Position numbers and translations under genes: made by a program
The notes under the pieces: generated by a model
What the model was told of the DNA's origin: nothing
Seen by the model: the letters and a program-made list of their open reading frames with translations, nothing else
The model's database searches: none
From: Trogon surrucura
Lineage: Eukaryota > Chordata > Aves > Trogoniformes > Trogonidae
DNA: 64,000 nt
Direction of reading: 5' to 3'
Assembly (NCBI GenBank): GCA_020746105.1
Contig: CM036617.1
Span: forward strand, 159,286,912-159,350,911
In this document: in pieces, positions 24,931 to 38,545 of the stretch
How positions within the stretch are numbered: position 1 is the first letter of the stretch
Layout: each line of letters opens with the position of its first letter

Positions 24931-27900
24931 ATGGTGACCTGATATGTTTGATGAAATTCAGTGACTTTGATAGTTGTTTCTTACTCTAACTCCTACTTGC
25001 TTGTACAGGGATATAATTTTATGTAATAGATGCAATGCAACACACTTCATTCAAGCAAAATTCAAGGTTTTGAGTTAGCACTTTTTTAAAAGATGTGTAG
25101 TCTCAGAAATCTGAAGCATGTTGAATAGCACTGAAAACAGACTCAGATTTTAAGTCAGTAAACATGTGCCAAAATAAAAAGGTCATAACTGTGTTGTTAT
25201 CATTTAATTTTGAGTGTAGTGTCCCATAAAATATGCACAACTACTACAAGATAGACATAAGAATGCTTCTGACATCATAGAACTGAATCTGGATCCTGCT
25301 GTAGCACAAAACACAGTGGGAGATTAACTCCTACAAAAGACAGAGGTCTTCCGTTTGGGATGCCTTCACTATGTGAGCATGTGTAAATACAACAAAACAA
25401 ATGCCATAATGTACATAAATTTGTCAAGAAACTGCACAGTTTAGTTACTCCACATCTGTCACCCATTGCACACTGACTTCATGTTATTTACAAGGCTGGT
25501 AACATACACTGGGTTTAGAGTGTTTTGTCTGAAATGATTACCTAATCAATGTGTTTAGATTCACTTTCCTCTGTAAGTAAATACTTTTCACATTCTGTAT
25601 TACCTTTTTAACCTAGGTATAAACATTAGTGTTTGCTTTCTGGCAACCAGGTGAGATGTTATAGCTGCAGCTGGGAGAACAACACAGAACTGAAAGAGAA
25701 GAGCACAAGGGGTAAGAAAAAGTGAAGGAAATTCAGGCAGAGAAGAAATGAAGGAATCATAATATCTGTTGATAGGAAGAGACAGATTTCAGCCACAGGA
25801 GTAACCATGGGGACTGACAGTGTTAGAAATTTCTTTGGAAAAAGGTAGCTCCTCACCTCTTCTTCTCCTCCTATCAAATGTACATGGGTTGATTTTAGAA
25901 GCTTGTATTGTACTTCTGTGGCTATGCAAAAAGACACTTGATTGTGCAATGCCCTGATACTGGGCTTACATACAGAAAAAAAAAAAAATCTTAACTGGTT
26001 GCAATGCTTTAAGCTAGCAAAGATAGGTTAAATCACAAGTAAAAGCACAAGGTTGCCAAATATCTGAAGCACAGATTTAGATTAAGTTCTGAAATAAGGT
26101 GTAGCTGGTTTTAGCTGTGTGAGTGTTTGTTTAATCACTGAAACAACACACCAGAGGATGTGGTGGATTCATTGTTTCTCAACATCTTTAACCAAAGATC
26201 ATGTCCATTTCTAAGATGTACAGTGTTGCAATAAAGTCATGATAGAGTCATAGCCAGAGCACAAGACACTGAATGTAGGAAATTTGGACTCCTGGTAGTC
26301 TCAGTGTATGCAGGATCCTGTCACATAAATCTGTGTAAGAAATTCAAGACTACTTGTGTAGATCTGAACAGAATTGAGGTGGGTATTTTTAAGGCATGTT
26401 GATTCCCAGTGCAGTTCCCTGTGCACCTCAACCTCCATCGCTGTCCTCCCACCTTCAGCTTCTGGGCTGCATCTCCTCCCTCCCATATGCACAGGCTTGG
26501 ACACAAGATGTGAATGTGCCAAGCACGCAGGGGAAGTATGAAAGGCAGCTCCCAAGACAGCAGCTTTACCCCATCTGTGTAATTCATAACTGACCCACTG
26601 CTGCCATTGCTGCCTTCGCTTTTGTTTTTCTCTTGTCTCCTTTCTCCTCAATCCCAGCAGCCAAATCAGCCCAGAAAGCAGTCTGCCTGTCCAACCTTCT
26701 GCCTAAATTTCACACTTACCTTTGACTCAGGGGCTGCATCTTGCCTCAGAAGAGCCCAGGATAGGGCCTAGGAAGGGGGAAAGATATTGGGCTCCTCCCA
26801 GCTTCCACACACAATACCCCACTTTGAGGGATATGCCAGTCTAAGGAAGTTGCCCCATACTGAAGTCCTACATGTAACTAATACTGCTTCAGATACTTAG
26901 TGAGGACACGAGCTTTTCACAGTGAAATACACCACTGAAGGGATGGTAAAAATCCTCTTGTTCAGTTGTAGCTAGACATGTGGACAGTGTCCTTGCTCAT
27001 TGCTTGTGTGGACTTGGCAGCCTGGTTTCTGTTCAGATGTGGCAGAGAGGATCAGAGAGTCCCAGGTGAGTTCTCCCCTACACACAGTTCTTGTTTGCTC
27101 AAGTGACCGCAGGTGGGCTGTCAGATATCTGCCATAGCTTCAGCCTTATCTTCTGATGGAAGGTCCCTGTGCTACATGCCAGGTTGGCCTGAGGTAGGGT
27201 TGCACCTTGGTGGAAAGAGCTTGGCCTCTTTGGCGTGGGGGAGGGCTCTGGCCCCACAAGATGGCACTAATGGACAGCTTTTCACACTGAATTTGTGACT
27301 TGCAGGCCTCTGGGTCTTTTGCTCTCAGCACACCCCTTTCATTTTTTTCCCCACGTTAAAGTTTTTTCCTGCCCGTGCACAGCACTTCTGCAGATGTGGC
27401 TGAAACAACACTTTTCCTTCATTCCAGTTGTGGCAGATACAGAAAATGTCATGACCAAAATGATGTCATGAAACCCACAAATTAGAGCAGATGTGTTATG
27501 TCAGCAGATCCTCAACTCTGGATCAACTATCCTAGGCAACAGTCAGTTTTACAGCTGCAGTTCAAAGTCTTCCCCAAAATAAGTATGGCTGCAGTGGCTC
27601 CCAACATTGCTGAGGGTAATGCACGAAGAAGAAATAAAGTTGGTCTGCCAGACTTAGTGTTCTGAAGTCCTATAAGCAGGAATTACATCAACATCCTTAT
27701 AGACCTTGTGAAGGAGGCAGAACCAGAGCATCTTTATAACACATTTTATCTACATCATCTTGCCCGGTCTATGCCATACTTACACATGTATATCTTGTTC
27801 AGCAGACCAATTGTAGGAGAGATCCTTAGCTGCCAGCTGAGAAATTATTTGATTTTATTTAATTTTATTTGAATTTTACTCCAGCAAAGCTTTTCCCTTG

Positions 27901-29294
27901 ATAGCACTTTGAGCACACATGGAGTACCTGCCTCCACCTTGTCAGACATTTACCAGATGCACAGTCAGATGGGTCAGTCTGTCCCACTGGCTGAAGTGTA
28001 GATGGATGTTGGCTCATGAAGAGTGTTGGGCTACCACTTCCTACCTTTTACAAGCTGAGATCTCCTACCATATCACAGAGATGTATACGAGGGTTTGCCT
28101 TTTGTACATTGTTCAGTGAGTATAAAAAGGATGGAAAATATTACAGTGGTGGGTTTTTTTTGCAAGAAACTGCCTGGCGAATTGTTCCCTAAGAAGTGTC
28201 CTGAGTGTCAGATGTAAACAAAACTATGTAACCTTCTCTTTTTTAGGTTAATGAGAAAGGTCTCAGAATTCCTGGCAACATGTAAACAACCATAGCTAAT
28301 TTCCTAATAGATTAATGACTGTGAACACTCACTGGTGTATCAGGGTTACACTGGAATTCAAGCTGGATGTTCAGGCTATTTTCTAGTTGTGTTTCATTGA
28401 CCCTGGCAATTTTCATAATTTCTTAGTTTGGAAAATTTCTTTTATGAAGAAGGTCAAGGTGAACTCCCAGACTATCTCTGAACCGCAGTGCACAAGCTGA
28501 GAGCAACAACATTGCATGTGTCTTCTGCTGTCTGCATGAACAGATTCACTTGAGGGACTGGAAAGAGTCTCAGACCACAAAACAAAATTTGTATTCTACA
28601 ACATTTTTGGACAATGGTTTTCAGTTCTGCTTTCAGTCTGGTTCACAAAGATGCTTCATTTCAGATTGAAATGCTTCCTATAACATTCCTCTAGACAATG
28701 TGATTATGTATTACATGAATTAGAGAATATCACATGTATTGCAGAAGACACTGCATAGTCAGTGCATTATTGTAGAGAAATCCCTCGTTGATAGTGACAG
28801 CAGAGGGCATTTGCCAAAATGCACTCTTTTCTTAGATTTTAGGTCTGGCAGAGCTCTTGTGGATTACTAACTGGCAGCTACTATCTACCTGTGTAAGGAC
28901 TTGAAATTTTCCTGAAAACTGCTGAAATCTACCACTGGTTTAGATCCTTATTCCATCCAACTTCTAGTTGTCGTAGCTGCTAACATGCTGTGAATTTCCT
29001 ATGGTATATTTTGGATCCAAAACTGTCCTATGAACTCACCATTGGTTTATTCAAAAGAGGTCTAGACCTCTAACACCAGAGTGAAGTGCATCTTCAGCAA
29101 CACAGTGCCTATCTTATAATACGGCTGCTTTATCCTGTCTTTTGTTATACCACCTTCACCAGGAGATTTCAAAGGCCTCTGTAAAACTGCCATTATCCCC
29201 ATTGTATCTGCAGGTAGAGCAAAGCACACCCTAGGTATGGTCAGATGTCTCATGATCTCAATGGCAGGTGAAAAGAATGCCAGCATCCTGATAA
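24931..29294. other. Intergenic, no gene recognised
   Basis: Region downstream of SPIC. No exon, RNA gene or clear transposon was recognised. Open frames such as those at 26301-26651 lack codon or family support. A short A run lies at about 25976-25988. Confidence 0.55.
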
Positions 29295-29444
29295 TGAGTC
29301 ACCATCCCTGGAGATATATAAAAAACATGTGGATGTGATGCTTTGGGACATGGTTTAGTAGTGGACCTGGCATTGCTAAATCAATGGTTAGACTTAATGA
29401 TCTTAAAGGTCTTTTCCAACCTAAATTCTATGATTCTATGATTC
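29295..29444 (+). mobile_element. CR1 LINE 3' fragment
   Basis: It contains CCATCCCTGGAGATATATAA, GGTTAGACTTAATGATCTTA and AAAGGTCTTTTCCAACCTAA and ends in ATTCTATGATTCTATGATTC, the characteristic CR1 3' tail, on the + strand. It is a 5'-truncated copy of about 150 bp with no coding capacity. Confidence 0.93.
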
Positions 29445-32400
29445 TCTGCCTGTCCTGCAGTAAACAGCCAGACCCACCTGGCTGTGCTGTTCCAGCTTCC
29501 TGACGTTTCCAAGGCATGAAAAAAAAAAAGTAACACAATTAGCAGAATCCAATCCATGCATTGTTAAGTGCCCCAGTGAGAAGGAATCAGTGCTCCACTG
29601 ACACATACGGCACACCTGGAGGCAGCACAAATTTTTCGTTTTACTCAACAGCACACCTCAGATTTGATGGGTGCTCTAGTGCAGAAGGGCAGTCCTGGAG
29701 TAGATGGGTACCTTTTTGCCTGAGCAGAGTATTTCTTTTTCTGTTTTCTAGTGAAGGAAGTTACATCTAATTATGACAGCTGGGAGCTTCAAGCCAGACA
29801 GCCTTGGTGCTCACCACATGTTTTAAAATACCACTGTCCAAAGGCAACAGAGCGCCTAAGAGGCACCAGCCACCTTGTTAGGAAGTTGTGCATTGAACAG
29901 TCAGTGTTGATACAATGGATTATAAGGTGAATTACACTGTAACCAGGCTGTATTAGCAAGATGCCATCAAACTGCATGCAGAGTGTAAACTGATGAATGG
30001 AAAAGTAAATTCCTTATTTGACATTCCAGAAACATGTAGCCTGAGCCAAGAGTTCGAGAACCACAATGAAATAAAAAGAGAGACAGCTGGTTGTTTGTCA
30101 TGATATCTCTGTGTAGAATTAGAGGCATTAATTACATATGAAGAACATTAATGACAGTTCAAAGTGGAATGTAGCTAATCACTACAGTACTATCTCCAAG
30201 CAGAGCGAGTGAAAACTCAGTGAAAACTCTTCAAGCAGAGGGAGTGAAAACTCAGCAAATATGTTTGGAGTACTAGTAGTGTGTAGGAGTTCAAGGGTCT
30301 AGGTTGACTTTTTTGCTTCATTACAGCAGAATTCAATCTCAAATAGAAGACACAATTCTTTGCAGATTTGGCTAAGCCTGTTCATCCTGTTGAGATGCAG
30401 AAAGCACAAGAGGAGGCTTAAAAGTTGTGAGACTGGCTTAAAAATAATAATATTTGAATGATTTGATTTGTGTTCCAGTTTTTAACCTTCTTGATTTCAG
30501 GTTTCCAGTCTGCACCCAGCAATGTTGAGGTTAACACTCTTCTCAGAAAAACAAGAATCAAAGACTGGGAGAGTTGAGATTATTGGAAAAGCAGCATGTT
30601 TGGAGAGATGCAGAATAATAAGAAAAATACCTGTACAAGCAAAAACATTTTTCATAATGGAGGCAAATCCATCCACTACAAGCGGTTAGTGACTGGCAGA
30701 CAGCGATGAAAGAAAAAAGATGCAGGAGCAAGATGCTCTCTGGCCATTGGAAATCTGTGCAATCATATAGGCAACTGTGTTTTCACCCAGCTCCTACTGC
30801 CCTCAGTTTCCTCTTGACTGTTTTTAGGCAACTGGAGCACTTCAGACCTCTGAGGTCTACAGAGCCTCGCAGTCTTCATAAACTAAGGCAAAGGATTTAG
30901 ATAGCATTTTGTCATGCTGGGACAAAATGTAGAGAGTTTGATTGTCCATTCCACTCGTTTAACAGTTCACAATATTTAAACCAGATGAGAATCAGGCTTA
31001 AACTTCTCAAAAGCCCTGAGCATCTCACTAAGAGCAGTCCTGCAGGAAAACTGCAGCTTTCACTTGAGGTCACTGTGAGATTATGCTGTGTCCTGTGAAA
31101 AGCACACTGGAAATTAAAAATGTTGGGTTGGCTACAGAGCATCAGGGCTTTGAGTGCACGTCCCCCTCTCCCATGGGTTTGGCTGCCTGGGCTCAGGCCA
31201 GGTTCCATAAATATCTATCTGGTCTTGACAAAGCTGTGAAGAAAGAGCTGTTTGAGAAGAAGCTGAAAGAAGCCTCAGCAGGGTTTTTTCCCCTTTGTTT
31301 GAGAGCTGTATTTAATCTGACTTGGACCCTGCCTGAGCTATGCTGCATCCATGCCCTGCCTGGCTGTGTATCTTGTTGATCCAGATGCTCACTCTGGACT
31401 CACAGACTGACTTTGTGACATTATCTCAGACCTTACTCATCGCTATGGTCTTGTCTCGAAATTACTGGACTGTCTGACCTGGTTACTGCCACCAAACCTG
31501 TTCTGCTCATGTTGGCTGGGTGTTGCAGGACTGTGCCCTTGTCAGTGAGTTCTCTGCCTGGTCCACCTTGTTGTGCTCAGCATCCTCCTCCTTTCCCTTA
31601 CAGAGCAGCTCGCCTTTGCTGCTCACAGAGGACACAAAGGCAACCAAGATGCAAGTTGTAAAAGAATGAATGACACTACCATATCCTGGGAATCGTAATA
31701 AAACCCAATCTCAAGTGGAATTACTTGTAAATAGTATCTCATCTGTCCTTCAGAGTATTGTTTGGCATATGGGAAGCATTTAATTCTCTCTCTGACCTCT
31801 GTGCAAAAGGACAGCACCTCTTACATAGCTCTTATATACAGAGGGAAGTTCTCTTAGTATGTGCTAAACTGTGAATTTAACCCAGTGTTGTTGCACCAAT
31901 ATTCCCCTCTCCTCACGTGAATTCCTATTACTCATGGGTCTCTGCCAAAACCATACTTACTCTAGAAAAAGCATTACACAAGTATAGTTGTGGGTGGTAA
32001 AAGTGGTAGCACTTCCTTATCTGCACTAAGCAAACAGGTTCTAACAAAAGAGCTCTACAGGATGTGGACTGTTGCAAGCTGCAAGTAATGGGAAACATAA
32101 GTCTTTCTGCTTGCTGTATTGATTTGTCTCAGACATAGCATGCCTTAACTTCCAGTGTGTGTCCATCAGTTTGATTTCTTCCCACGTTTTGGAGTCCCAG
32201 AGTAGCTGTAATTCACCCCTTGGCTTGCCCTCTGACATGGTGAGGACAGCAGAACGTAAGCAGTGGCAGGCTTGCTCCTATTAATCTTGTTGAGTAAGGG
32301 CCTGATCCTCTTTCTGCGAAGGGCAAGAGTACAGTTCACACCAACTTCAGTGTAGGCAGAAGAGTGCCCCAAACACTAATGGCTTCAGCAGCAGGTGTTC

Positions 32401-34284
32401 CAGGGAACCCACATTAATCTTCGCTTTCATGGAGATTAATACTTTTGCCACCCCGTGCTAGACTGGAAGCCAAATATCCTTGCAACCTGACCCTGCAGCA
32501 TTAGGTGTGAAAGGTGTTGCCACTCAAGACTCTCCATTCATTTTAATTGCAAGAAAAATCAACAACTAGCTTACCTGAAAATAAACTCTTTTAAAAGTGT
32601 GCACAATAACCTTGAGTTCTTTTATTTAATTATTTTCCAAAATTGGAAGGAAGAAGCACTATACACCGAGGGGAAGGTGAATTTCTTACTTTCCAGTGGC
32701 AAAATTGTCCATTCCTTATGTTTCTAAGGCCTGGAACCAGATATAGACGAGGGGGTTGGGTCAGAGAAATGACCATTTTGTCATTTGGAAGCAAAGGAGA
32801 CCTCATTTCAGAGTCTCAGGCTGACAAGACTGCGAGCTACCTGCACTGGGACTGAACAGAAACATAAGCCTTTGTCTGTCATAGTCAAATTTTTAGCAAC
32901 AGCTGTTCAAAGACATTCAGAGGCCTGAAATGCTGCAATATTTCCTGAGAAGATATGTTAAGCTCTAGTCTTACAGGAATTTCAGTCTGTAAGTCTTAAT
33001 TTTGTATTGTGTGAAACTCATCTAAGTCCTCCTAGGCAAAGGCTTCTACAGAGGACACCCGTGGAACGGACTAAATGCAGTCCAGCTAGTCAGGAGTTTA
33101 AGAAATGTGTAAGTTCTATTTCACAACCAAACATATAATTTATTGCATGCAGATTTCCAAACAGTTAAGAACATATATATGTACATAACTAAATGATTCA
33201 ATGTCTAGCATTTCAAACTTTTATCTGTTTTGCATAATTTGTGTTACATAATGCAGAACATTTATATGCACATAAAAGTTTATATGCACAAAACGGTACT
33301 AATATAGTAAATATTTAGGTTTTTTTGTATAGATTGAAACAGGAAGAGATAAAGGCATTGGCTGTTTGAACTCTTCCTACTCCTTTAATATGATGTACGA
33401 TTGTTGCTATTCAATTGTTGATCTAAGTGATTCAGCAGATAGGTAAACCTTATCTCATGAAAATAATATTCGTATTATGTTGGCCTTAAGAATAAGTCTA
33501 ATAATTTTTGTATGATTTAAGCCTGTTTGACAGTACGAGCTTTTAATTTTAAGCTACTTAGAGGTGTGAGTGACTGTAGAGACAAAGCAATTTGGTTACT
33601 CAATGAAGGAGCAACTACTCACTACAACTTCTAGTAGTAATCAGAGCAGTTGCTGTCTTTGTCTTGAGGGTTTTGCATTATGAAACAGGAGTTAAACAAC
33701 TGAACTTTATTTTGTAACTGTACTGTTATTAGTACTTCATAATAGAGGAATAAATACTTTGTAGAGCAATTTGAAATAAATCAATATGTTATTAGATATT
33801 TGCCTACAAGTGGAAGAGAGTGCTATTTTGTATTGGTTGGAAATAATTTAACTCAAATACAGGATAGAAGGGATCTGATTAGTGAATAGATGTAAAGGAA
33901 TCGCATACATGCAGTCATATCATCTTGCAGATAAAATATCTGAAAAAAAAATGTTTTCATATTTATTTGCTGGTTCAAACATAGGTAAACAGTTAGATTC
34001 TTTTCAGTGACTAATGTCCCAAAGGGATATCTAGTTTAATATCTGTTTCCCTAAAACCTGTATTCCTCTGAAGTGACTTTGGTTGCCCACCTCTGCAGGG
34101 ACAGGTCTCATCCCATCTCAGGTTTGCCAGAGGTGGGAAGGTGTCTGTGAGGTTTTAAAATCTGAGTGGTGCTGAGACATGCTGTGTTGGGGACAAGGTG
34201 AGCTGAGCCCCCAAAAATGACTCTTAATGACTTTTGTTCAGACACTAAAAGTTAAAATAGAACTGAGAGTTTGCCCCAGTCAAT
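29445..34284. other. Intergenic, no gene recognised
   Basis: No exon or confident repeat apart from a small direct repeat at 30197-30255. The stretch 31140-31640 is somewhat more GC-rich and has the look of a degenerate retroelement, but I cannot name a family. A minor 14-bp direct repeat, TTTATATGCACATA and its variant, occurs at 33261-33292. Confidence 0.5.
30197..30255. repeat. 24-bp direct repeat
   Basis: Two copies of a 24-bp unit beginning CAAGCAGAG and ending GAGTGAAAACTCAG lie at 30197-30220 and 30232-30255 with one mismatch. The spacer itself repeats TGAAAACTCTT, suggesting stepwise slippage duplication. Confidence 0.85.
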
Positions 34285-34725
34285 TACAGAATCACAGAAT
34301 CACAGGATTGTTGAGGCTGGAAAAGACCTCTGAGATCATCAAGTCCAGCCTATGACCCAACACCACCACGCTGGCTAGACCATGGCACTAAGTGCCACAT
34401 CCAGCCTCTCCTTAAACACCTCCAGGGACGGTGACTCCACCACTTCCCTGGGCAGTGCATTCCAATATCTGATCACTGTTTCCGTGAGGAAGTGTCTCCT
34501 GAGATCCAACCTAAACCTCCCCTGATGCAGCTTCAGGCCGTGCCCTCTCGTCCAGTCACTCGTTGCCCGGGAGAAGAGCCTGACCCCCACCTGACTACAA
34601 CCTCCCTTCAGGCAGTTGTAGAGAGTGATGAGGTCCCCCCTGAGTCTCCTCCAGGCTAAATAACCCCAGCTCCCTCAACCTCTCCTCATAGGACTTTCCC
34701 TCTAGTCCCTTCACCAGTCTCGTTG
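34285..34725 (-). mobile_element. CR1 LINE 3' fragment, about 440 bp
   Basis: The + strand starts TACAGAATCACAGAATCACA and continues with GGCTGGAAAAGACCTCTGAG, CACTTCCCTGGGCAGTGCAT and CCTCCAGGCTAAATAACCCC, the reverse complement of a CR1 3' end. The minus-strand frame 34590-34375 still encodes the recognisable end of the CR1 polyprotein ([19 protein letters not shown]). The 5' end is truncated and the reverse-transcriptase core is absent. Only moderate decay is visible. Confidence 0.95.
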
Positions 34726-37700
34726 TTTTAAAAATTAATTAAAAAAAAATAACATTTTTAACCAAGGTTTTGCTCTATTTTTTTTTATATTTTTGTTTCT
34801 TTTTTTTTGTCTGCAAGCTGCTTATTAGTAAACAAGTCTGGTCCACTCGCCCACCCTAAGCAGTGATGAGGTGGCTGCAGAAATGGGAGTGGGGAAGGAC
34901 ACTGAGTTCCCCCGCAGCACTGTGCTCCCAGAGCAGCTTGGTGGGGTCAGTCCCTGTAGGTTAGGGTGCATGGGTACAGGAATTTTTCAGTGCCTTTTTT
35001 TTCTGTGTCTGCAGCTATGACCACCTTCTCATGTTGCAGCAAATTATCATTGACAGATATTGCAGAAATTGCCAGGCTGGGCCACTTCAGTTTCTTGTTT
35101 CCAGAAATGGCCCATGCCCAGAGTTTGAGGAAAGGTGCAAGGCTGGCAGTGATTGTTGGTGAGGGTAGCCTGCCTCTCGTGAGCATCTCTTCTTTGGTGT
35201 TATTTGATAGCTGTGGCATTGCAGGAGGTTTGAAGTTCTTTCCCAATCCTGGAGGAGTTACAAGTATTTCATCAGAATATTTCATAACGAAGCATGCAAA
35301 AGCTTCATACACTGCTTTGATCATGATTTGAATACTCCTAGATAATTAATTCTCTTGTTATGGCTAGTCTGACCTATGAGTACCAAAATTGGTGTTTCAA
35401 ATTCCAAAACGCAGCATTGCTTGGTTTGCTCCACTTTGGGACAAGCACACTGTAAAGTCTATATTCAGATCTACCTCCCTTGTACTCCATGACAGTGAGG
35501 GGTATTAAACATTGGTGTTTTTATTTGATTCTCTCTTCAGCTTAATGTCACTGTGGAGCACTTTTTGGGTGGAGATATTTATTGCTGTTTGGTTTTCACC
35601 CTTTTTCTTGACCTATACCGACACATGTCATGCTCCTCATACCTTGCAAATATACTCACTAGGTAACAGAGAAACAATGCAGGCTCTTGCCAGTTGTCAA
35701 TCATATGATCAAAGAGCACAGCACTGTATGTCCCATGTCAGTGACGAATTTACATCCAGTGTCATCTAGCACTTTCTTACTCTGGATATTCAAGACAGTA
35801 TTTAGGTGTAGAAAACTGGAACCAGAGAATCTTTGCTACAAACTTATGAGCTTAAGTCCTTCACAGATTGTTGCAGAGATCATTGCTTATTTTCTTGAGC
35901 CAGGTAGAAGCAATGTCACCTTCACCACTTTACCCTGCATGTGACTTCAGCTGATCTTGACCCACAGCCAACACGCTGAGCATTAGCTTTATGATTCAAG
36001 CTCTGGCATGCTGAAGATGGGAACAAAAATGTAAGACTTCAGATTACACTTTGGCAAGGTCTGTAAAATTCAACACTAAACCTCTTTAAATCCTTTTGGT
36101 TAAAGCTTCAATTTTTTAAAGGTTAGTAATCATTTGATCATCAGAATGAGTTGTTGCTGCAAATAAGGAACATAAATTAGATTGCAGTAGAGCTAATATT
36201 TTTTCTTTCATGCTCTTCGTATGCAGTTTAAGCTTTAGCTTTAAAAGATAGTTGTAGTCACATGGACAGAAGACTTACTCTGCTTTCACCTTTAGGAAAA
36301 TATCTGAGAAGCCAGCTGGCTGATAACTCCTGCTTGTAGTGAGTTGAGAGGTCTATTACAAGCTGTTTTCCAGTGAACTTGGTTTCAATGTGTTTCCAGT
36401 ATGTAGAACAGAGGATGCAAACAGTGCTCCTTAATTTTGCTAAAGATTTATTTCAGAGATTTGGGAACATAAATATCTATGGGAAGGAAAGATTCCCCTT
36501 TTGATATAAAGCAGTTGTTGCAGTGTTATAACTATGTCCATGTGCTCATGTCTGTGGCATTTCTATAAGGAACCTTAGGCCAATGTGTGCAAGGCTCACT
36601 GTACTGTTAACGTTACACTTAACAGATTTCCCTCCGTACTTTTCCCTCTTCCCTGGTCACCTCCCATGCTTTGCCCTTTTCCAGTCCCCGAACACTTGCT
36701 GAAGTTCTCTTTCTACAGTCCTCCCAGGAGCTCCTGGTCTCACTACCAGCCTCCAATGCTATCAGTTCATGTTTGACACTGGATGGATATAGACAAAGTT
36801 TTAGCATGCCTTTTGTCCAGAACAACCCCCTGCTCAGCGTACTAGCAAAGCTAATGTATCAGCTTTTCACTTTTCCAGTAACTGCATCACATATCTGTGT
36901 GTAAGGTACACCTCATCTGTTTCCTCTTGCTAGACATGAATGTTTTATAGCTTTGCATAGAAATTTTTCAGCAATAAAAATAGAAATGGTGATGTCAGTT
37001 CTTGATAAGTAACTCATATCAAATCACATCCCACTGGTAATCTGGCACAGCTCTTTCTCACAAAAGTATTATGTGAATGAATGTCCAAAATAACATTTGG
37101 TGTTATTAGAAGTCTCAAGGTCTCATCGGTAATAACAATAACTACTGAAAATCCTGCAGGAATAAACCAGATGATGGTTCTTACATAAAAAACCGAAACC
37201 CAAACCTAACCAACTTGTGAGTTTCTTTTTAATTTCCTTGTGTAACACGAGTTACAGAGATTATTCCAACTTCATCATTAAATGTCATCAGTGGCAACTT
37301 AATCTTCAGAAAAACTGTTCTTTATTAAGGTTTTCAGGCCTTTTATCCAGTCATAAAAATTATGAAAGACTCATTTCAAAAGTGCTGAGATAAAGTAAAA
37401 ATTACGTTGCTTCCTTTCATAGTTCCTCTGTAAGTTTTCCCTGAAACCATGATATATGCCACTTAAAAGTCAGCATTTACCATTATGGTAGGAGATATGT
37501 TAGCATGGAAGATTCAATTTAGTTGTTAGGAAAAATTTTGGGAGTGTGAGGACAATGAGACAATGCAATATTTCTCTAGGGAGGTGTTTACGGTCTGGTT
37601 AAAAAAAAACCAAAACAGGGATCATACTAGAACAGGTGATCTTGCTTTAGCACAGGGGCTGCATGAAACAGTCTTTTAAGATTTTTTCTAGCCCTATTTT

Positions 37701-38381
37701 CGTACAATTTTATGTCATAACACTTCCTATTGTAAATATTTTACAGGAGTAATAAATACTAGTAAGTAATAATTGCAGTATAGGAGCCACCAATAACAAT
37801 TGAATGCTCTAGGTACCAGAGAGTGTCAAAATGTGAGAAAAATAGAATAATTACTAGTGTAGTTGACTTAACTGAAACAAAATGAAATTAAATCCAGCCG
37901 GACAAACCTGAAATAAAATTCTGTGAAGACTATTAGAAACTAAATAGTGCTTTTGTTCACATCTAAACATGCATTGATATATATATGCACATATACATAA
38001 AAAATATGTATGTTTAGATAGGAGTCTTTGTACAGCTCAATGTAAGGGCATAATTATATGAACATAGATCCTGTGAGTCACCTTTGAGACTAACCTGACT
38101 GTCAGATCATAGGCTAAAGAAATTAACATTTGGGTAATGTTGGTTCTGTCCTCAAAATAAGTTTAGGCCCTGCTCTACCTAGCTGTGCAATACATGTAAG
38201 AGAAGGCTCTGTTCAGCCTGGCCAGGCTCTGACTGCTTAGGTGCAGTTGGGAACAAGCTAGGAATAAAGGTTCAGTCATTTGGGAGGGCATTGCTAAGCT
38301 GACGCTAAGAAAGAAACCTGATCCTACTTGATTTTGACAATTTAATTTCCATCATTAGTTTCTGGAAATGACAATGTGCTG
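34726..38381. other. Intergenic with an unexplained two-strand open region at 34947-35331
   Basis: No confident gene. The only notable part is 34947-35331, where both strands stay open for more than 120 codons (described separately). The rest is AT-rich with a short TA-rich patch near 37977-38010. Confidence 0.5.
34947..35331 (-). other. Unidentified open region on both strands (possible exon or processed pseudogene)
   Basis: The minus strand is open for 125 codons (35324-34947) and the + strand for 121 codons (34966-35331). The minus-strand frame begins MIKAVYEAFACFVMKYSDE and has a protein-like, lysine- and proline-containing composition with no obvious repeat origin. Local GC content is higher than its surroundings. 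I do not recognise a family in either frame. No clear splice pair was found, although TTCTGTGTCTGCAG at about 35001-35014 resembles an acceptor on the + strand. It may be chance, an ancient retrocopy or an unknown exon. Confidence 0.25.
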
Positions 38382-38545
38382 AGAATGCCCAGGGAGGTGG
38401 TCGAGTTACTGTCCCTGGAGGTGTTTAAGAGACGGGTGGATGTTGCATTGGGGGGAATTTTTTAATAGGTTGATAGGGCTGGGACAAAGGCTGGACTCAA
38501 TGATCTTCTAGGTCTCTTCCAGCTGATACGATTCTATGATTCTAC
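38382..38545 (+). mobile_element. CR1 LINE 3' fragment
   Basis: It contains CCCAGGGAGGTGGTCGAGTT, CTGGAGGTGTTTAAGAGACG, GGACTCAATGATCTTCTAGG and the tail CGATTCTATGATTCTAC, the + strand 3' end of a CR1. It is about 165 bp, 5'-truncated, and is the sense counterpart of the terminal part of the copy at 34285-34725. Confidence 0.94.

Noticed and set aside
31140-31640. GC-richer stretch suspected to be an old LTR or LINE
   Set aside because: No terminal motif, target duplication or recognisable retroelement peptide could be identified by eye.
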